DNA of 64,000 nt from Fragilariopsis cylindrus CCMP1102 (GCA_900095095.1 FMBT01000384.1:1-64000), one strand, 5' to 3'. Positions 8,659-21,056 are shown, counted from the first letter of the stretch. The notes: a model not told the origin generated them from the sequence alone. Translations and numbers: made by a program.

Positions 8659-11056
8659 ATGAAAATGTTGGCAAAATCTTTCCTCGTTGGTATTGCCGCT
8701 TTGGTAGTCCTACCTGCCTCATCAGCGTTCGATATCAATGCGATCAATGTTAAACAAGTGAGCTTTAATGATCAGAACGATCCAGAATTAGATTCCGACG
8801 CGAGAGATGTGAAAATCAATGCAGGTGGTGTGAACGGTAGTGATTGTTTTGTGTATACATCACAAGCGAACTATGATCTACCCAGCAGCACTTATTCTTT
8901 TGATGACTTTAAAATCTGGGAAACATGTGGTGTGTTCGATGGTGATTCAACGGACCAATTGACTAATGAATTACTTCGTGGTGATAATACTGGTTCCGAA
9001 ATTAGGTATGTCTTTGCTGATACTTCAGGTGATGGAAGTACAACATGCTTTCTAGAAGACGCGCCACCTACCGGTTTTAGCGTGGAACTCCTTTCTCGAC
9101 CATCCGGTTCTAATACAGATCTCACCGATACCAGTTTATCAGGTGGAGCACGTTCTTCACGACGATGTGATCTCTCTCGTGATGGTACCGTGGTGGTCTT
9201 TGACACAGATGATGCAAGTCTTACCGATGATGATCGTGCGAACAATCAAGAACACGTTGTTTATACTCAAGATGATGGAAATAGTTTTATTCGGTTAGTC
9301 CCTGATGAATTTTACAATGCCACTGATGGAAAAGAATCGATTTCGGGTGTCGTATCAGGAGATGGATCATATGTTGCGTTCCATTCCAATATTATATATC
9401 CCGATGCCAGTCTTACCGCATCGGAAACTTATTTATGGCGTGAATCCGATAAGAATATTCACAAGGTCACCAACCTGAAAGGAAAGGAATGTAATAGAAC
9501 TCTCATGTTTGATACGCTCATTGGACTGTATGGGATTGATAAATTGATCGAACAAGATTTGGCAACGGAACTTAGGTTAGGGAATGCGGGAACACAATGC
9601 AATGCTTTTGCTGCAGCTGGTGAGCTTTCGCAAACAGGTACGTACAGCATCTAACAAAAGAATAGAATCGAATGGGAACGGAATAAGAGCAAATCTAACA
9701 ATCTTACGCTCGTCACTTTATCTTCATCGTTACATTATTATTCTCGTACATTGTACATAGGGACTATTGACGTAAAGGTAAGCGTTTTTTAAGATATTTT
9801 GATTATATTTGTATATCCAATAGAATCAAATCTAACACGTAATCTTTATCATGATCATGCTCTATTATTTTCCTGTTTTCATTTATTTATAGGACAATCC
9901 AGCAAGTATTTCCGATGACGGACGGTTCGTCGCATTCACGACAAATTTTGAATCCGCAACATTGAGAGGAACATTAGAAAGGCCGACACCAGTTTCGCAA
10001 CGTAATCTTTTCCTGTTCGATACCAAGTTAGGTATTACTTGGAACATCACAGACGAAGGAGAGAGTGAAGGTGGTATGCCGGTCGACGAACCAAAGCTTG
10101 AACAGTTTCAATGTCTTACTGCGCCGACATCCTTTGGGGGCGGTGCCATTGTAGCAAACAGAACAGCGTGTAGTGAAAGGAACCAAATAAGACAATCTTG
10201 TTGCTGGCAACGACCTTTTTTCCTTCCTGTTGTTACCAATCGAATATCTGGTAATGGTGAATCTATAGTATATAGTTCAGACCTCGGCCCGATTACTGAT
10301 ACTGGTATTCAAGGGGATCAAGAAATTGTGCACTACCATGTTCCTACTGGTATAAGAACCCAAATTACTGATACACGGAATAGAGATTACGACGATTTTT
10401 TTCCATCGATCTCACAAATGGGTGACGCCGTAGCGTGGACTTCTGATTTTGATTATACCACAAATGAGCCAATCACATTGACAAATCAAATCTTTGCATC
10501 CAAACTCATTATGGGTTGTTCGAGGGATACTACTGCCTCGAATTTTGAAGCATCTCCTGATGTTGAAGTATGCTGTGAATTCGATAATCTTAATTTGGAT
10601 ACGGCAGGAAAAGGAAAAGTAAAAGAGGTTACATTCGTTTTAATGGGTGATCCTGACACACTAAAGGCACACGTAGCATTTTCTGATGTTGATTCCGATT
10701 CGGATGAAAAATGGTGTGCAGCGTACGTGGAACAAGTCCGGAATGATGTCGCATGTAGTTTAGCAGTACCAAAAGAATCTGTTGTGATTGTTGATGATGC
10801 AACAGATTGTAATAACTGGACGAAGGATCAAATTGAGGTAACTTTACTGTTTAGTAAGAATCCAATCAAGAAAGTATCGGATATGTGTACTGAAATCCAA
10901 CTTCAATATGATGATACCAATAGTAAACTTTGGACAAGTTACTTAACGAAGACATTGAAATTAGACAACAAACCGAAATGTACGAAAAAAGGAAAAAGTA
11001 GCAGGAAAAACAAGAAAAGCAAGAAAACCAAAAGCGAGAAAAAGACGAAAAGGTAA
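8659..11056 (+). CDS. Secreted TolB/PD40-type beta-propeller protein (3 exons, 719 aa)
   Basis: Exons 8659-9637, 9761-9777 and 9893-11056 join in frame to 719 codons plus stop. Both introns (123 and 115 nt) are GT-AG. Residues 1-23 form a signal peptide with likely cleavage after Ala-Ser-Ser-Ala. Repeated phrases VSGDGSYVAFHS, ISDDGRFVAFTT and ISGNGESIVYSS are the Ser-x-Asp-Gly-x-x-hydrophobic-Ala/Val-Phe/Tyr-x-Ser strands typical of WD40-like (PD40/TolB) propellers. Several N-glycosylation sites (NGSD, NATD, NITD, NWTK) fit a secreted or cell-surface protein. The tail of about 25 residues is almost all Lys/Arg/Ser, perhaps for binding anionic wall material or silica; that is inference. A Phe follows the cleavage site, but the next residues are acidic, so I favour secretion over plastid import. 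Partner and substrate are unknown. Confidence 0.8.
9761..9777 (+). other. 17-nt microexon of the beta-propeller gene
   Basis: GGACTATTGACGTAAAG lies between TTGTACATAG and GTAAGCG. Exon 1 ends in phase 1 and exon 3 is read from phase 0. Only inclusion of these 17 nt (1 + 17 = 18) keeps the frame, giving Gly-Thr-Ile-Asp-Val-Lys before the next propeller strand. Confidence 0.8.
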
Positions 11057-12126
11057 TGTAAAGAGGAATAAGTAAGCATCAGTAATCATACCACCACAAA
11101 GCAAACACACGACACGACACACAAATACAAAAACGCACAAAACCCGGTACAGACACCCTTTTATATAGCAGTATAATTTTATAAATATATTATTACATTA
11201 TTTGACTTTTTTCCTATTTGTACAGTATCAGAATAAGAATATTATTGTAACACAGCAAATAAACAATTATACGTACTTTTACTCTAGCCCAGCTAGTAGA
11301 GACGAACAAAATTGGAATAGCAATTGAGGTATGGGACGAAAATACTATTATTTCAGCGCTACGGTAAAATACTATTTGTTGAGAATTTCGTTCAAGTCGA
11401 AAATACTATTCTTTCACCATAAAATAACGCATGAGAATAACATCGCGAGGGGCAATATCCCATAGTGCTGGAAGTACCGCGCATACATATATATTGATTG
11501 TGCTGTGAACCCAGTCACAGATTGATTGATACATTCGATGATTTAAGAACTTCCTAAAATAAAACAAGCATCTAAGCAAAGTTCCTTTTCCAAAATACGA
11601 AGTTGTACAGTTGTTCCATAAGCAATATTATCATGATCGGTCATTCAGTGGTCATTGAAACACAAATCATTGTATGCGGTTTCCTTGATTGTTAGTAAGT
11701 TTTGAGTCGAGTGAGTCGAGGTCCAGTAAGGCTATTACTAAGCTGCTTTAATTTTGCCGGAATTTCTGCGAATTTCTTGTATTCCATATATCTTTTTCCT
11801 TCTCAAAAATATTTCATCACTATAAAATATATATCAATCGCAACTTCGTTCTTCCTCAATGACAAAGGCAGGAGAGGAGGAGAAAATATTTAATTATGTG
11901 GTCATGCTGATGATGTTGAGTACAGTAGTACACCAGTATGTGAAACAAACAAAGCAAGCACTGAAAAATCGACGATTTCGAAAAACAATTAAAGTAATTC
12001 ACTTTGTTTCTTCGCTCGTCGTCGTCGTCAATTTAATTTAATTTGTTGTTGTTCTCATAATTTGCATTGCCGAATCAATAATCTATAACAAAAGCAAAAG
12101 CAACGAAATTAAATAAATCTATCACT
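11057..12126. other. Intergenic region between propeller gene and NRT2
   Basis: Contains the 3' flank of the propeller gene and the 5' flank of NRT2. A phrase AAAATACTATT(A/C)TTTC occurs near 11340 and 11398 with a related form between. CGTCGTCGTC lies at about 12017. No gene or clear regulatory site is supported. Confidence 0.4.
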
Positions 12127-14061
12127 ATGATGTCTGAAGTTGATGCTGGAGCTCCAGTAAGTCTGTATAACCTAGCTTGTGTTGTGTTGTGTTGTGTTGT
12201 AATGTCGTGTCGTGTCGTGCCGTGTCGTGTCATCAATATATTCAACTGTCGTTGTCGTTGTCGTTGTCGTCGATCGATATGCGGTACGCGGCATTCCTTC
12301 CCTATTTCCTCTGCTTGCCGGTTTTGTCTATTCGACAATGACGATGACAATGACAATGACGACGAGGACGACGGCAACGATGACGATGACAACGGCAACG
12401 ACAACTGCACAAATCTTCGACCCTGTATTTGTTCTTTGCGAAATAAATCTTGTCGTCTCACATTAATCCAATCCAATTCAATCGAATCAAATCCTATCCT
12501 ATCCTATCCGATCCATTGTCCCGTCCGTCCTTCATGTACTGTACTCTTACTATCATTATAACACACGTCACACGTCACACGTCTTACGTCTTTCTGTCTA
12601 CGTTTACAGCAAGATTGGAAGAAATATCAAAGATATTCAATTGAAGTTGATCCTGATCAAGGTGATAAAGCAACATTTATTGAATTAGGTAGTTTTAAAC
12701 GTCCACATATGAGAGCATTTCATATGAGTTGGTGGGGTTTCTTTATTGCATTCTTTATTTGGTTTGCTATTTCGCCGTTGTTAAGTGAAATTAAAATCGA
12801 TCTTGGTTTAACAAAGCAAGAAATATGGACATCATCTATTGTTAGTGTTGCTGGTACAATCGCAATCAGACTTGTTTTAGGTCCTGTATGTGATAAGTTT
12901 GGTGCACGTATCCCCATGGCAGTTGTTTTATGCTTTGCATCAATTCCAACTGCATGTACTGGATTAGTTAATACTGCAACTGGACTTGCTGTACTACGTC
13001 TATTCATCGGTTCTGCTGGTGGTACATTCGTTATGTGTCAATACTGGTCATCATGTATGTTCAGTAAGGAAGTCGTTGGTACTGCCAATGCATTAGTTGG
13101 TGGATGGGGTAATTTAGGTGGTGGTATTACCCAACTTGTTATGGGTGCTGGATTATTCCCACTATTCAAATGGTTCTTTGATGGTGATGCATCTAAGGCA
13201 TGGCGATACGTATCAATTATTCCGGCCATTGTTGCATTCGGTACAGGGATTATGATTTATTTGATATCAGATGATTCACCAAAGGGTAATTATAGTGAAC
13301 TGAAGAAACATGGACAAATGGCAAACATATCTGCTGCAGCATCCTTCCGTCAGGGTGCATTCAATTTCAATACATGGATTTTATTCATCCAATACGCATG
13401 CTGTTTTGGTGTTGAACTAACAATGAATAATGCTGCTTCATTATACTTCAAGGATCAATTTGATTTAAGCACTGAAGCTGCTGCAGCAATATCATCAATT
13501 TTTGGGTTTATGAACTTATTTGCGAGAGCTCTTGGTGGATTAATGTCGGATAAAGCTAATGCCTACATTGGTATGAGAGGACGTCTTTGGGCACAAACCA
13601 TCTGTCTTGTCGCTGAAGGACTTCTTGTCATTGTCTTTGCACAAACCAATAGTTTGGGTGCCGCCATTGCTGTTATGATCTTCTTCTCTCTCTTCGTCCA
13701 AGCCGCCGAAGGTACATCATATGGTATCGTCCCATACATTGATCCACCTGCCACCGGAAGTATCTCTGGTATTGTTGGTGCTGGTGGTAACGTCGGAGCT
13801 GTTTGTTTTGGACTTGGTTTCCGTAATTTAGAATACAAGTCGGCATTTTATGTTATGGGACTCACTATTTTGGGTTCATCCTTACTAAGTTGTTTGATCT
13901 TTATTAAGGGCCATGCCGGTTTAGTTTGTGGCAATGATGCACCTAAGGGAGATGCTGGTTGTGCCGTCCTTGCGGTTCCTGTCAAGGATAGTGAACAAAC
14001 TGATGCACTTAATGCTGAGGAAGAAGACCCTTTACAGTACGATACATGTAGCTACACATAG
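12127..14061 (+). CDS. NRT2: High-affinity nitrate transporter NRT2 (2 exons, 493 aa)
   Basis: A plasma-membrane MFS nitrate/nitrite-proton symporter of the NNP family. Exon 1 (12127-12156) encodes MMSEVDAGAP and ends at GTAAGT. Exon 2 (12610-14061) starts after TTTACAG and continues QDWKKYQRYSIEVDPDQGDK, the cytosolic N-terminus typical of NRT2, into SFKRPHMRAFHMSWWGFF and the first membrane helix. The MFS loop motif GPVCDKFGAR is at about 101-110. The two NNP nitrate signatures are GWGNLGGG at about 175-182 and GAGGNVGA at about 400-407, with 12 hydrophobic spans overall. Full length for the family (about 490 aa). The C-terminal tail is short and acidic (NAEEEDP). A second ATG directly follows the first, so the start could be one codon later. 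Expression is expected to be nitrogen-regulated from family knowledge; no site is visible here. Confidence 0.95.
12157..12609 (+). other. NRT2 intron made largely of simple repeats
   Basis: A 453-nt GT-AG intron, three to four times longer than most introns here. It consists of successive runs of GTGTT, GTCGT, GTCGTT, GACGATGACAAT, CCTATCCTAT and CACACGT units. Confidence 0.8.
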
Positions 14062-15637
14062 CTCGAACACACGCTCAGTATGCTTATGTCGTGCCAGTTT
14101 TAATTTTTATATAAACACATTTTTGCATACCACAAAACGATCTACTGTACTCTATTGTACTCTACTGCACTCTACTGCATTCTACTGTATTCTACTGTAT
14201 TCTACTAGACTCTGCTGTACTCTGCTGTACCTAACAATAGAATATGATTCAAATAGTCAATGATCAACAAGTAGACATCGAACATGACTACTACTATGAA
14301 AAATAATCCTAGCACATCATGATGTCGTGTCAAAAATACATTTATTAGCAGTAGTAATTTATTGAGACAGCAGCATACCAGCAGCGTCATCATCACATCA
14401 ACCAGTTGTATAATTGCAAAACAGCAAGTGCAAGTGCAGCAACACCAACAACAACGGCAACAGCAAATAAGAACAAGCGCAATATCTGCTCGTTACCATC
14501 GCATCCACTCCCTCGACTACAATCATTTACTTATTGCCACATCACGTCGTGAAGATCAGACCTTGCATTCCTTTTTTATTATTATTACTAATATTCCGTC
14601 CGTTTCGTCCCCATTAACTATTGTCCCTATCGCATCCGCTCGGCTACTGCTACTGCTACCATCCACTTAGCGTGTTTACTTTCATTCGTTAACAGTACTT
14701 TTGAATAAGTTAAGTGCAGTAAAAGTGCACTTGATGCATGATGAACGAGGATAGCAGTATGCTGTGCCGTCGCTATTGTTAGGATCTGAATTTATTTAAT
14801 TCATAGTATGATCAAAGAAATCAAGATTTGGATTCTATTTCATCGCAGCGGGATTCCAATCTATTCCATCGTTGTTGTTGTTGTTGTTTTTGTTGAAAGG
14901 ACACACAAAAATTCAGCTACCGGTAGTATCTTCTCTGTCGACTACTCTCAAACTCTTGTTGTCACAATAGCGAGCTTACAAGGACCTCCATGGCAACACA
15001 ACACCCGCCTCGTCATCAGATCTATCTTCATTACTACTAATAGAGACAGTACAGTAGACGGATTTGGATCGAATCTTGTTGTTATTTTATTTTTTTGGCT
15101 GGTGTGTTTTACCGGTATGACTCAATGCATGAAACATACACAAAATGAGCGAAGAAAGAAGTTGCCAACAAAAAGATACCGAGGATGAATGACCGAAGAC
15201 TAAATTTTTCGAACCGTCAACTCCGTCCTTAGCTATCCAAATTCGCACTTCACGCCAAAAAAAGAAAAATGGATTTTGAACCGTCAACTCCGTTCGTTAT
15301 CAAAATTCGCACGACACGAGCAAAAAAAAATGAAAGATGGAAATTCTTGCATTCCTTCGCTGATGCAATTATTGAACAATAATGTACAGGCTGCGAGGCA
15401 TTACACGCGCCAATAATACAAAAAGCGAACGAACGAAGTGAACAAGAATCTCTGTAATGTCTCTCTTTTCTATGTCTTTCTATCATAAAATTCCTTCATC
15501 GATAATCATAAATCATAGATCATTATCATAAATAAGCAATTCGACTATCACTACTACTCGTAACTACTAACTGTAACTCTCAATACTTGTAATCCACACA
15601 CAAACACACAAAATCATCATCCAATAGTAAATAAATC
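14062..15637. other. Intergenic region between NRT2 and Ser-rich gene
   Basis: Low-complexity DNA. A TCTACTGTAT/TCTACTGCAC ladder runs at 14150-14230, CAGCAACAACAA runs near 14430, and GTTGTTGTTG near 14873. A phrase GAACCGTCAACTCCGT is duplicated at about 15212 and 15279. Short open frames here have repeat-like composition and are not called. Confidence 0.45.
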
Positions 15638-16162
15638 ATGAACAAATCAATTGATAAAATTGCAAATTTACTTGTAGCACGAAAAGTAATTTGTTCCTTA
15701 CCAGCAAATACATCCATTACATTACAAGAATTAAAGAATTTTATGTTATCAGAATCCACAGAGACTACTACTAATAGTACTACTGCAAGGAGTAATAATA
15801 CGAATTATAAAACTCATGATAAGAAAAAGTCGCCGTCATCATCATCATCTGAATTATTATCTGATATCATCGGAGTAGAACAACAACATCAGATATTATC
15901 GTCGTCGTCGTCGTCGTCATCCCAACAACAAGTAATAATAAGCAACAGCAATAATAATAGCAATAATAACACGCTATTACCATTACCAATAACGTCATCA
16001 TCATCACTACCAGCATCACCACTACCAGCTGCATCAGCGAGGAATCATCATCATTTTCATAATCTTCCTAATCTTCATAATCAACATCAAGCGTCGGCGA
16101 CGGCTTTAACAATCCGTCAATTGTCATCATCATCATCATCATCGTCGTCGTCCAAATCATAA
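15638..16162 (+). CDS. Hypothetical Ser/Asn-rich protein, 174 aa
   Basis: A single-exon frame from an ATG preceded by an AT-rich leader (AATAAATCATG). The first 35 residues (MNKSIDKIANLLVARKVICS and following LPANTSITLQELKNF) look like ordinary globular sequence with an amphipathic helix. The rest is low-complexity: Ser, Asn, Gln and His runs coded by TCA/TCG, AAT and CAT repeats, ending in a run of twelve Ser and SKS. No membrane span or signal peptide. I do not recognise a family. A real gene is plausible because the N-terminus is not repeat-derived, but the tail could be read-through of microsatellites. An alternative is an annotation artefact. Confidence 0.5.
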   Translation: MNKSIDKIANLLVARKVICSLPANTSITLQELKNFMLSESTETTTNSTTARSNNTNYKTHDKKKSPSSSSSELLSDIIGVEQQHQILSSSSSSSSQQQVIISNSNNNSNNNTLLPLPITSSSSLPASPLPAASARNHHHFHNLPNLHNQHQASATALTIRQLSSSSSSSSSSKS

Positions 16163-16858
16163 TCATAATAATAAATCTGTATTATAAAAAGAAATGGACA
16201 AATTGCATTGTGCATTGCATTACGTTGCATTACATTACATTCGGTATTTTTATTGCATTTCGTGGTGACAACGTTCACACGACACAAGTATGCCAAACCA
16301 AAAAAAAAAGCAAGAGAGAGAAAGACATAAAGAGAGAAAGACATAAAAGATATAAATACAATAATAGAACATTACCTTAAAAAGAAAGAAAGAATTAGAG
16401 CAAATACAGTACAATAAACGAATGAATGAACTAACAACATTAACGTATAGTCATTCAACAAATAAATAAATATGTAAATAAATAAATTGGAATAGAAAAA
16501 GATACAACTACAGATAAAATATAAAATAAAATAATAGTCCTACATATTAAAAGAAACAGCCAGCCTATATAGATATATCGGAACACTTTCTATCTTAGCT
16601 AGTAGAAATTCTCAACACACAAACTCCCCACCACTATACTATTCTATTCTATTCTATTCTACCAACCGTATGTGTTACCGTAAAATTACAATTTTTCATA
16701 CAATTAATGCTAACATTATGTTATGATGCTTAATTGTTCACCACTCACTCATCTCACTCACTCACTACATAATATCATATTATGTATGCCAGGTCATTTA
16801 CTGCTACAGTACAAAACTTTTATTTTGAGATGGACTGGATTGGACCTGACCTGACGTG
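16163..16858. other. Intergenic AT-rich region
   Basis: Probable 3' flank of the Ser-rich gene, with AGAGAAAGACATAAA repeated (about 16317-16345), TTCTATTCTATTCTA near 16643 and CTCACTCACTC near 16745. No gene is seen. Confidence 0.45.
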
Positions 16859-17092
16859 CACTTTAATTTCTAGTCAAAGGACAGACTACATGTCCTGTGT
16901 ACTGCTACCTGTACCACTCCACTTTCTGGTATTCTAACCCATCCTAGCATGTATAAAGTCCAAATCTGAGCTTGATATGCATAGGGTGGATACCTGGACC
17001 TGACTCTGGGGTGCTAGGTATGTATGTGTTCTTCACACTGGAAGGTGGAAAAGGGTGTGATGTAGCCTAGGACAGGGAGAAATGGCCCATTT

Positions 17093-17111
17093 GGGGGGGG
17101 GGGGGGGGGGG
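17093..17111 (+). repeat. Poly-G tract (19 G)
   Basis: A run of 19 G inside the body of locus A. The same site in locus B is only a short C-run (CCCCCC), so the tract expanded after the copies separated. Confidence 0.9.
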
Positions 17112-18079
17112 TTATGTGACCATGTACACACTCAAAAAGAAGAATTGTCCCAGAGTAAGCACATGGGGTTGACCATAAACACCAAAGTGAATATAAACTT
17201 GGCAAGCTTTGGGCAGGACCATGCTGATGTGGACACTAAAGTGGGGAAACCTGGTGTGGGGCCTAAATGACCCTTTTGGGGCTTAGCACACCCTGAAAAC
17301 TTCCTAACCTCCCTAGAGCCCTAAGCAATAGTTGGACCTTGTACCCATAGGTATAATGTTGAGCTCCATATAATCTTTCAAGGTTATAAGGTTTGTATTG
17401 ATGGTACATCACGGCCTTGATTACATGCGCACTTGGCACTTAGAGAAATTGTGTGTTTTAAAACAATGGGTTTTGACCCGAGAAACCCCAAACATATGTA
17501 TGATTACCTAAAGCAATGATATAATCCAAAACCTTTATGAGTTAAGTTGATGCCTAGCTATTTTATTTGGGACTCAGCATACCTGAGTATGGGCGTGGTA
17601 GCATCTCAAATATTTTTGCAACATGTGCATTTTGGGCTATTTTCTGTCCATTCTATTGTTCCCCGCCCCACCCCACCACCAATATGGCAAATGCTCCAAA
17701 TATTGTTGCTGTATTTTGACCATACACATATGGAAGGTATCTGAGTGTTCAAACCATGGTCCAATTCCTTTTTTTGATGTTGTGGCAGCCTATTTCTGAA
17801 TGATACTGTTGAGCTTGGAAATATGACATGTTGGCCAAAATGCAATGTTTGTGTTCTGGAGGCACAAAGAAGGTATGTATGAGGGATCATGACCCTTGGT
17901 CCATCCCCTATGGGTATGTGATGGATGACTAGGTGGTATTTTGGTGCACCATGCTGGTTCTAGAACCTAAGGAGAAGTTATTCATCTTATTATTCAAAGT
18001 TGTCCACTGGAGAATTTGTGAGATAAAAATAATGCCAATCAGAATTACTTTAGTAAAGTGATGATGCTCCACCAGAAAT

Positions 18080-18726
18080 GGTAGGAGGGAAACACAATGC
18101 TCTAGTACACTATGTGGATGTTCGTGCACCTGACCTATCTGGTGTGGTCCTCTGCAACCCTTTCAAATGAGATAGTTTGTTGTTCATTTCTATCAGAAAT
18201 CATGTTGTTTGTGTGCCTTCCATAACAGCATAATGATTTTATCCGTCAACCACAGAACAGGAAAAGTTGTAGTAGGCAATCACAATGTTCTAGTACACTA
18301 TGCGTATACTAGTGCACCCCAACCATCTGGTGTTGTCCTATGGAACCCTTTCAAATGAGATATTTTGTGGTTCATTTTGATCAAAAATCTTGTTGTTTGT
18401 GTGCCTGCCATAACAGCATAATGATTTTATCCGTCAACCACAGAACAGGAAAAGTTGTAGTAGGCAATCACAATGTTCTAGTAAACTATGCGTATGCTAG
18501 TGCACCCCACCCATCTGGTGTTGTCCTATGGAACCCTTTCAAATGAGATATTTTGGGGTTCATTTTGACCAAAAATCTTGTTGTTTTTGTGCCTATTCTG
18601 CTACCACATGAACAAAAAAGTTGTAGTAGGCAATCACAATGTTCTAATACACCATGCGTATGCTAGTGCACCCCACTCATCTGGTGTTGTCCTTTGCAAC
18701 ACTTTCAAATGAGATATTTTGCTGTT
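18080..18726 (-). repeat. Satellite units of locus A (about 3.5)
   Basis: The inverse anchor CCCTTTCAAATGAGATA recurs at about 18158, 18345 and 18535, with a CACTTTCAAATGAGATA form near 18700. Spacing is about 175-190 bp. The two middle units are nearly identical over more than 100 bp. Confidence 0.8.
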
Positions 18727-18960
18727 TGTACACATACATTTTATATCCCTAAAATGTGTGCTGTGTTTGAGCCAACATTGTGAGATACCAGTAGGCTTAC
18801 AAGACTAAGGAATATAACAGTTATCCATCCAATAGGTCAATTTTGTTTAATTTCCCAAAAAATTACTTTTCAGGTGTATATACTTGATGCTAAAGTTGTT
18901 ATTCTATACTACACTAACAAATACTAGTAAAATTCTTGGCATGATTTAGTTTTTATATTG

Positions 18961-20054
18961 AGAATACATTTTTCCGTCCCGAAATACATTTTATTTTCTT
19001 TGGCCCCTCCATGCTAATTTTGGGGGATTATTAATTAGAACCAGTTACACCTTTTTGGTTTGAAAAAATAGTAAATTAAAAACACTATTTCTCAGGAAAC
19101 CCCCCAAATAGAAAAGTCAATGTGTGTTGCCTGTAGTACAGTACAGTACGTACTATTGCAGCGCTCAGCGTCTAATTATGTATGGCGCTTCACAAAAAAA
19201 ACACAATACTATTCACAGTTCAACTAGTCTGTACTATTGGTGACCCACAGTTTTGTTAACAGTATTAGTAGACGCACGCCACAACTTCGTATATTAACAA
19301 TTTTATTTCATAATTAAGGTACGAACTTTTTGTTTTAACTTTCCCGGTATACAAGAATGTGACTAATTGTTGACTGAGTCGACGCCTTTAGCTAGGCAGT
19401 CTCGACTTCAAATTTTTTAACAGTGCAATAAGTCCCTTCTGCATACACTGTACTGTACTAGCTAGTGATGTATAGAAGAATGAGTCATTCGATTCGTCGA
19501 CGAGTCGAGTGCGTCTACATAGAGGGGGCAGCTTGCAAAAGTTCATAAGGAGCAAAAAAACCTTAGTATGGCATCATACATCATTGCCATAAGTACAAGT
19601 AAAATAAAGAACAATATAGACCCATGACATCATACTATATCTTAGTATTGCCATTCCCTTAGATTTACGAATGAAAATAGGTTCAACAAGTTGATAATTA
19701 AGGGCAGCTCCTTCGATCGAGGGGGAAGCAAATAAATATGCTGGCTAACGGGTCTCAAACGCTTTGGTAAAAAAGAAGAAGTAATACCAAGAAACAATTG
19801 TAGTGACTACATCACTAGTACATCGCTGATCTTGGTGTGCTTTGTGCAGCATATTGGTCGTTTCGATTCAATTACTATGTAGTAATCTAGTACAGTAGAT
19901 GATCTGATCTTTTCTAGCTAGGACAAAGAAATAAAGCTACCAAGAATGTACACAAATAATAGGCATCTATTCAATGATATGTTTTTATGTTTCTATGTAT
20001 GTACTGTATGTGGATTGTTAACAAAATTCATTGATTTTTCGTTGATGTTGGTTA
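18961..20054. other. Intergenic region
   Basis: Unique-looking DNA with many TACAGTAC/GTACTGTAC-type palindromes, for example CAGTACAGTACGTACT near 19137. No gene or RNA is supported. Confidence 0.4.
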
Positions 20055-21056
20055 TTAGGCGACTTGCGCACACGCATCTTTCCTATTCCCAATCATGACT
20101 GGTGATACGTTACAGAAGAAACCATCCAATTCTTGTGGAGTAAGTATAACATTGTTATCAATATTCGAATCAACCATGTACATTATAGCACACAACAAAT
20201 GTTGTAGACACAGATGGTGTTTCTCTGAGTTACCAAAAATACGATGTATCTCACTCAAGTTATTCGTTATGATCATCGTCAATCGTAACGAGCCAGAAAC
20301 AGAACAACCGGTAGCACTAACACTCATAATTAATTGATAGGCGAGTTCATATAGTTGTAACGTCTTTTGTAATAGTCTACGTGTACTGTTGCGTGTGCTC
20401 TTATTATTATCTGTTGTACCTGCACCAGTTGTTGTATTACCACCGTTCCTTGCTCTTGCTATAATAGCAATTGCTTTTAAGTGATGTGCCGAAGCAAGAT
20501 TAAATAATATAATAAAACTTAAGTTGTTACCCATATAATGGTTGTTTTCGATACAACTCTTTGGTACAAGAAAGGGTTGATTATAAACAAAACCATTAAG
20601 TGTACCAATACCATTATTATTGTTACTGTTACTATTATAATTATTACCACTATTGTCTTCTGATGATACACAATTCTTCTTCCTTTGTTGTTGCTGATGA
20701 AAGTTATCACGGCTCGGGTTTTCGTTTTCCATTTCTTCATCATCATCATCATCATCATAATTGTTGTTGTGATTATTACTGTTAGTATTAAAATGAGACT
20801 CACTGAACAAGTTTTTACATGTACATTTGCAGGATGTACAAATTCCTTCGTTATTAAGAGTAGTCATCGGTTGTTGTAAATTATTCTTCTCCATTTCCTT
20901 TAATGCCTTTGTTAATAGTACAATAGCTTTATCATAGTTTCTTTCATCAGCCATCAAGTAGAACGATGCCTTATTATTGAGTTTTTTTGCAAGAAGTTCA
21001 GGACTGTCATAATAGTCTTGTTTCATTGTAACGTTGTACTCGTCGGTCACATTCAT
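20055..21056 (-). CDS. TPR-like protein of a diatom-type family, 333 aa
   Basis: The start is the ATG at 21056 (MNVTDEYNVTMKQDYYDSPE); the frame is open a few codons further up but without ATG. Residues 20-55 (ASFYLMADERNYDKAIVLLT) form a helix pair of tetratricopeptide type. A low-complexity Asn/Asp/Glu-rich insert follows (about 70-165). A second helical region FIILFNLASAHHLKAIAI and RRLLQKTLQLYELAYQLI continues the solenoid. The C-terminal third (NNLSEIHRIFGNSEKHHLCL, then LLCAIMYMVDSN) ends with a conserved-looking tail CNVSPVMIGNRKDACAQVA. I know this arrangement from uncharacterised diatom proteins with divergent TPRs. The likely role is protein-protein scaffolding; partner unknown. No signal or membrane segment. 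Confidence 0.75.
   Translation of the reverse strand: MNVTDEYNVTMKQDYYDSPELLAKKLNNKASFYLMADERNYDKAIVLLTKALKEMEKNNLQQPMTTLNNEGICTSCKCTCKNLFSESHFNTNSNNHNNNYDDDDDDEEMENENPSRDNFHQQQQRKKNCVSSEDNSGNNYNSNSNNNNGIGTLNGFVYNQPFLVPKSCIENNHYMGNNLSFIILFNLASAHHLKAIAIIARARNGGNTTTGAGTTDNNKSTRNSTRRLLQKTLQLYELAYQLIMSVSATGCSVSGSLRLTMIITNNLSEIHRIFGNSEKHHLCLQHLLCAIMYMVDSNIDNNVILTPQELDGFFCNVSPVMIGNRKDACAQVA

Larger units (their letters stand above)
16859..18960 (-). mobile_element. Satellite-bearing repeat element, locus A
   Basis: Read on the minus strand from 18960: the terminal block (18727-18960), then satellite units (to about 18080), then the family body to 16859. Body landmarks are TTCTAGAACCAGCATGGTGC, a GGCTGCCACA phrase, GGAACAATAGAATGGACAG, GATTATATGGAGCTCAACAT and CTGGACTTTATACATGC. 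Loci B and C share them in the same order. The border CACTTTAATTTCTAGTCAAAGG also flanks locus B, and the similarity stops outside it. No coding capacity is visible. It is probably a non-autonomous DNA element; the transposase source is unknown. Confidence 0.55.

Noticed and set aside
12075-12561. Open frames on both strands inside the NRT2 intron
   Set aside because: They follow microsatellite runs, and the region is bounded by GTAAGT and TTTACAG with matching phase for the transporter.
14362-15188. Two frames of 102 and 126 codons downstream of NRT2
   Set aside because: Composition follows CAA/GTT repeats; no plausible domain, leader or signal.
15087-15486. Two minus-strand frames of 66 and 78 codons
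   Set aside because: They overlap a duplicated non-coding phrase (GAACCGTCAACTCCGT), and nothing supports a protein.
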